A stretch of DNA of 64,000 nt from Bromus sterilis (taxonomy: Eukaryota > Streptophyta > Magnoliopsida > Poales > Poaceae), in assembly GCA_950022295.1 (NCBI GenBank), contig OX465600.1, forward strand, positions 231,901,782-231,965,781. Direction: 5' to 3'. A model generated the notes under the pieces. The model was not told the DNA's origin and made no database searches. It saw only the letters and a program-made list of their open reading frames with translations. Shown piece after piece: positions 58,799-64,000 of the stretch (positions within the stretch are counted from its first letter, which is position 1; every line of letters starts with the position of its first letter). The translations under genes and the position numbers were made by a program.

Positions 58799-61700
58799 CT
58801 AAGCAAGAAAAAGCTCGGGATACTCAGAACGGAGATGATCTTCACGCTCCCACGTTGCTTCCTTCTCCGAGTGATGTGCCCACTGCACCTTGAGGAACTT
58901 GACGGTCTTGTTGCGAGTCTTGCGCTCGGACGAGTCAAGAACACGGACTGGACGCTCTGAGTAAGAAAGATCCGCACTGAGCTGGATCTCGCCCAAGTCC
59001 ACTGCCTGCTCTGGCTGCTTGAAACACTTCTTCAACTGAGACAGGTGGAACACATCATGCACTATAGCCAAGCTGTCTGGAAGCTCGAGGCGGAACGCGA
59101 GAGGTCCCCGAGTCTCGAGGATGCGGAACGGACCAACGAACCTGGGAGCCAACTTGCCTTTGATCCCAAAGCGCTGAGTGCCCCGAAGTGGAGACACTTT
59201 GAGGTATGCGAAATCACCAACTTTGAAGTCAACACCACGGTGTTTCTTGTCATAATAGGCCTTCTGCCTAGACTGTGCTGCCTTTAGGTTCTCCCGGACA
59301 ATCTTCACTCTGTCCTCCGCCTCTTGTATCACATCTGGACCAAACAGCTGCCTCTCACCCGTCTCGGACCAGTTCAACGGTGTCCTGCACTTGCGGCCAT
59401 ACAAGACTTCAAACGGCGCTGCTTGCAGACTTGCCTGATAGCTGTTGTTGTAAGAGAACTCAGCATACGGCAAGCATTCTTCCCACTTCATGCCTAACGA
59501 GATCACACATTCCCTCAACATGTCCTCGAGAATCTGGTTCACACGCTCAACCTGTCCACTGGTCTGAGGGTGATAAGCGGTACTGAACAACACCTTCGTA
59601 CCAATCGCCTTTTGGAAGGCCTGCCAGAACCTAGAGGTGAAAAGGCTGCCTCTATCTGAACTGATCTTCTTGGGAATGCCATGCAAAGACACAACTCTTG
59701 CGGTGTACAAATCCGCCAACTGAGCTGCAGAAATGGAGTCCTTCACTGGGAAGAAGTGGGCAACTTTGGAGAGATTGTCAATGACGACAAAGATGGCATT
59801 GTTCTTCTTCTGCGACAGAGGAAAACCTGTGATGAAATCCATCTCAACGTGATCCCATTTCCACTCTGGAATTTCAATTGGCTGAAGTAGCCCTGCAGGC
59901 TTCTGGTGCTGTGCTTTCACTCTCCTGCACACATCACACTGAGAGACAAAACGGGCAACATCCCGCTTCATACGAGTCCACCAAAAACTCTGCTTGAGGT
60001 CCTGATACATCTTGGTGCTACCAGGGTGGATAGACAGCTTCGAGTCATGGGCTTCTTTCAAGATGACCTCTCGGAGACCTCCCTCTTTGGGAACAACAAC
60101 TCTCTCCTCGAACATCACGGTGTCGTCACTATGCACTGAAAAGCAACCGTACTTCGGAACTGAGGCGGCAATACCCTGCTTGACTTTCTGAATCATCAAG
60201 CTACCAGACTGAGCTTCACGAATCTTCTCACGGATAGTGGGCTCTACCACAAGGTTGGCTAGATAGCCTGCTGGAACTAGCTCAAGATTGAGCCTTCGAA
60301 ATGCCTCACACAAATCAGGGTGTATCCTCTGCACCTGGACATTGTTGCAATCACCCTTGCGGCTCAACGCATCAGCTATGACATTCGCCTTGCCAGGCGT
60401 ATACTGAATATCCACGGAGTACTCAGTAATAGTCTCGAGCCACCTCCTTTACCTCAAGTTCAGGTTAGGCTGCGTGAACAAGTACTTTAAGCTTTTGTGA
60501 TCAGTGAACACATCAACCTTCCTCCCTAGGAGGAGGTGTCGCCAAGTAACCAACGCATGAATCACTGCAGCCAGCTCAAGGTCGTGGGTCGGATAATTCC
60601 TCTCAGCCTGCTTCAACTGTCTGGAGGTGTAAGCCACAATATTCTTTCCCTGCATCAACACTCCGCCAAGGCCATTCAACGAGGCATCACAGAAAACTTG
60701 AAACGGTTGTGACTCGTCTGGCGGTGTAAGGATCGGAGCTGTGGTCAGCCTTAGCTTCAACTCATCAAAAGCTGCCTGGCAAGCCTGTGACCAAACGTAC
60801 TTCTTGCCCTTGCACAACAGCTCGGTCATCGGCTTTGCAATCTTGGAGAAATTCTCGACAAACTTCCTGCAATAGCTGGCAAGTCCGAGAAAGCTCCTCA
60901 ACTGCTTGACATTTTTCGGCGGAGTCCAATCTTGAATCGTCCGGACTCTGTCTGGGTCAACAGCAATGCCCTCTGAGGAAATGACATGGCCAAGGAAGTT
61001 GACCTTATTGATCCAAAATTCACACTTGGAGAACTTGGCATAAAATTGGTGATCTCTCAATTCTGCAACACCAATCTGAGATGCTCCTCATGCTCAGCCT
61101 CTGACTTGGAAAAGACAAGGATGTCATCGAGGTAGAGGAGTACGAACACATCTAGCCATTCTTGGAACAGATAGTTCATGGCCCTCATGAACGTCGGAGG
61201 TGCGTTTGAGAAGCCAAACGTCATGACCGTAAACTCGTACAGTCCATAACGAGTGCGGAAGGCTGTCTTGGGAATGTCCTCCTCACGGACACGAATCTGG
61301 TGGTACCCCATCTTTAGATCAAGCTTTGAAAACACCTTTGCTCCATGCAATTGCTCAAATAAGTCATTGATGTTGGGCAAAGGGTATTTGTTTTTGATCG
61401 TCTTCTTGTTGATACCACGGTAGTCTTGAACCAACCGACTAGTACCATCTTTCTTCTTCACAAAAAGACACGGGGCACCCCAAGGGGAAGTGCTCCGACG
61501 AATGAGCCCATCCTTCTCTAGCTTCACCAGCTGCTCTTTCAACTCAATCAGCTCTTCTGGACACATCTTGTAAGGCTGCCGAGATATCGGCTGTGTACCA
61601 GGTTCTAGCTCGATCACGAACTCAATATCACGCACGGGTGGAATACCTGGCAACTCCTCTGGGAAGACATCTGGAAACTCTCGAACAACTCTGACCTCCT

Positions 61701-63186
61701 CGATCAATGGAGCAACTCCAGCGTTCAGAGCGTACAACTGTGCTGATCCCACTATCGAGCCACAAGTATACCAAATCTCTGCGCCTGAATCGTGCGTCAG
61801 CAACACGGTCTTGGACGGAAAATCGATCTTGGCCTTGTACTTGACAAGCCAATCCATGCCCAAAATGACATCAATGTCGGAACGGGTCAAGACTATCGTT
61901 GATGCTGAAAAGATAGCACCCTGGATAGAGATCTCCACATCCGGAACAAAAGCAGTGGAGTTTGTCTTGGAACCCGGAGAAACAATAGACAACTGCTGAG
62001 ACAAACCCTGCGGTTGTAGCTCGGCACGGTCAACGAAAGCTCTTGAGACAAAAGAGTGGGAAGCTCCGGAATCAAACAAAACTGTCGCTGGAACTGAACA
62101 TACAAGTAACCTACCAATCACAATCTCAGACGACTGCTGGGCATCTGCCAAAGTCACGTTGTTCACACGGAGCGCTCGTGGCTGGGCCCGCACCATCGCA
62201 TTGCTCGGTGTAGAGCGAGGTGGAGGCGGAGGCAGCCGGGCGTGACGAGGCTCGGTGCACTGTGGAGACTTGTGGCCCGGCTTGCCACACTTGAAGCACG
62301 TGATCTCTGGCCTGGGCTGGCCTTGTGGAGCAGGCGGCCTCGCGTAGGGTGGAGTAGAGCGAGGTCCGTGCTGCACTGGGACGGGAGGGCGGGCAAAAGT
62401 GCGGACAACTGCCCCCCTCGGGTGGAAATGCTGACGCTGCGGCTGAGACTGTGGCTCTGCAATCCAGGACTTGGCCTTCTTGTGGACCATCACTGCTGAA
62501 CTGTGCTCTCTTTGCTTCCTCTTCTCTGCGGAACGCTCTGTCTCAGCTGAATCCTGTATGATAGCCTGTTCGACGAACTCTGAGAACAGGCTTGGCGTGG
62601 ACAAGGTGAGCGCATACTTGATGTCCGCGGCAAGACCACCGCGGAACCTGGCAATGCGCTTGGCCTCTGACGAGACCTCCTCTGGAGCGTACCTGGCGAG
62701 CTTGACGAAGGCCAGGTTATACTCCTGCACAGACCTGTCCCCCTGCCTCAGAGCTAAGAACTCCCCGCGCTTCCTCTCGATCAGTCCACTGGGAATATGA
62801 GCAGCTCTGAAATCCCTGACGAAGTCCTCCCACGTGATCTCTGCATCACCCTTGTTGGCCTTGTACGTCGATAACCAACTGCCTGCTGCACCCTGAAGCT
62901 GGAAGGAGGCGAAGGTGACGTAGTCGACGGGTCTGACGGCGTTGACATTGAAGTGCTTCTTGATCTCTGCGATCCAGTCATCCGCCTCCAGCGGGTCTCG
63001 AGCCTCGGAGAACCTGGGTGGGCTGATCGCAAGGAACTACTGCAGCGTGGTGTACTGTGGACGATCATTCCTCTGAGCACCCTGGTTCTGCAGCATCTGA
63101 AGGATCGCAGCTGTGCCCTGAGCCACTGCGGCTACAGCCTCCCCAAGGATATGGTTCTCTGGCGGCGGCATGTTCGCTCTTGGCAT
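58799..63186 (-). pseudogene. gag-pol: Gypsy chromovirus gag-pol with two stops and one frameshift
   Basis: It starts at ATG 63186 (MPRANMPPPENHILGEA); an in-frame second Met follows five codons later. Gag core (DDWIAEIKKHF to about residue 190), CCHC knuckle CFKCGKPGHKSPQC at about 300, protease LFDSGASHSF, RT with YLDDILVFS, RNase H with FCDASLNGLGG. Integrase has the HPGSTKMY finger, CDVC, MDFITGF, SDRGSLF and GQVERVNQ. A chromodomain (FLKVQWAHHSEKEATWE) comes just before the stop at 58799. Damage: TAG at 63039 (Gln codon 50), a one-base loss near 61063 in RT, and TAA at 60449 (Gln position) in RNase H. Few lesions and near-identical LTR ends point to a young copy. Same clade as the element at 11720, but a different family. 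Confidence 0.95.
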
Positions 63187-63860
63187 CCTGTATACAGGAA
63201 CACTTATGAGAACATGATCGAATCATTGAATTAACCAGAAGTTAAAGCAATATTGACAACAAAACTTCCTCACGAGGTATGAGAAAGCCGAAGGCTGAAA
63301 TTCCACCAAGGTTAACCCGGAAAGTCGATAGCTAGGTGCTACTGGAATTCCCAAACCAAGATCATCCGAATCCAAGATAATAATCTGCTAGCGAGCACAC
63401 AACAATATATACGAGCAGTTGGAAACCTGAACAATGAGACATCTGCCCTGAGCGGCCCGCCATCACGGTCGTCCATAGGGGAAAGACACCACATCCATAT
63501 TACCATAGGATGCCCGCCAATCCTGTATGGACGTTTCACCTGGGGTATGCCGTAAGCGAGGTAGAGCAGTCAACCCCAAGTGGCGGCTCAGTGGTCTCAA
63601 GGACGCCAACACATCTCGTCGCTAGCAAAAAAAAATTATAGAGGAATCAGAGCCTCATGTAAACGAGAACCTAGATTGTTTTGAAAGGGGATAAGTTGCA
63701 GAGACAAAACATCGTTTCACTTCCTCACGGAAAAAGGGGTGGGAGGGTGGGATAAGGAGAAAACAGAAAGAGGTCCTACTCTCCGAAATTTTTCCTATAT
63801 AACTACCAAAATAGTTTCTAGACTCAACTTCGGCCAGTAAAGGGTCCTACAGTCAGTCCT
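63187..63860 (-). other. Untranslated leader of the Gypsy element
   Basis: This is the stretch between the primer site and the gag start. It has no ORF of note. Its length is comparable to the leader of the element at 11080-11719. Confidence 0.6.
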
Positions 63861-63861
63861 G

Positions 63862-63873
63862 CTCTGATACCAA
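63862..63873 (-). promoter_or_regulatory. Gypsy primer binding site
   Basis: TGGTATCAGAGC on the minus strand is an exact match to the initiator tRNA-Met site. It lies two to three bases from the LTR end at 63876. Confidence 0.9.
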
Positions 63874-63875
63874 GT

Positions 63876-64000
63876 TGTAAGGCCCCTGATGCGGTACTAA
63901 CTCTAACTAGTCGCTTTCGCGTCCGGTCGGAGTTAGAAGCGCATCAAACGCCACCGGCGCACGACACTCGCACTCGTGTCGCTGCCGGATTCTCGACAAC
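63876..64000 (-). repeat. Gypsy 5' LTR, first 125 bases visible
   Basis: It is identical over all 125 visible bases to 54231-54355. The rest lies outside the window. Confidence 0.93.

Larger units (their letters stand above)
54231..64000 (-). mobile_element. Gypsy chromovirus (Tekay-like), right LTR cut by the window end
   Basis: On the minus strand: 5' LTR (from beyond 64000 to 63876), Met-tRNA primer site, gag-pol (63186-58799), polypurine tract and 3' LTR (58762-54231). The left flank is GAAAG (54226-54230), so the same five bases are expected after the right LTR. The visible 125 bases of the right LTR are identical to the left LTR, so insertion is recent. It sits in the pol of the Tat-type element. 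Confidence 0.95.

Noticed and set aside
62781..63080. 99-residue minus-strand ORF over the right-hand gag
   Set aside because: It is out of frame with gag, which reads through the same bases with a recognisable Gag core and one TAG.
1..64000. Bacterial-type operons, prophage or defence system
   Set aside because: All coding signals are plant transposable-element proteins, and nothing resembles prokaryotic gene organisation.

Overview
This 64 kb window looks like intergenic DNA from a large grass genome, most likely Triticeae (wheat or barley type). It is almost entirely transposable elements, nested inside one another and broken by stop codons and frameshifts. I found no intact host gene, no rRNA gene and no functional tRNA gene. 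The organism call rests on the density and nesting of the elements, on LTRs of 4.0 to 4.6 kb, on a Stowaway and a Tourist-like MITE, and on chromodomain Gypsy and Ale-type Copia proteins. No database search was possible, so family names are left out on purpose.

Left part (1-27218). Positions 1-6110 are AT-rich DNA with two candidate Helitron 3' ends, a field of degenerate TTGCCATGG words and a 92-bp Stowaway MITE. A Copia element of about 5.0 kb (6111-25001, LTRs near 200 bp) is inserted next to and partly inside a third Helitron-like terminal hairpin. That Copia is split in its gag by a complete Gypsy element (6705-20558, LTRs near 4.36 kb, TSD ATTCC) with one gag-pol frame ending in a chromodomain. 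To the right is AT-rich DNA with a 101-bp tandem array.

Middle part (27219-44006). This is a five-level nest. A small Tourist-like MITE holds a 5'-truncated LINE (16-bp TSD). The LINE holds a 15-bp-TIR DNA transposon (TAA/CAA flanks). The transposon holds a non-autonomous LTR retrotransposon (LTRs about 1.69 kb net, minus strand). Each of its LTRs carries a solo LTR of another element (TSDs AATTG and GCCAC).

Right part (44007-64000). A 4.58-kb solo LTR (TSD GGAGC) is followed by a CACTA-type terminus. Next comes the 3' portion of a minus-strand Tat-lineage Gypsy element: integrase, three tandem arrays, and an opposite-strand ORF with its own TATA box and a B3-like domain. Its pol is cut by a minus-strand chromodomain Gypsy (54231 to beyond 64000), whose left LTR is of the same family as the solo LTR.

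The most novel signal is inside the long LTRs. Three related but diverged LTR types carry the same gene-like layout: a short acidic exon, a GC-AG intron in phase 1, and a second acidic Tyr-rich exon with a stop codon. All exon length differences between the types are multiples of three. This suggests that these LTRs encode, or once encoded, a spliced small acidic peptide. The other strong candidate is the intact antisense B3-like ORF of the Tat element. Neither has been tested beyond reading the sequence.
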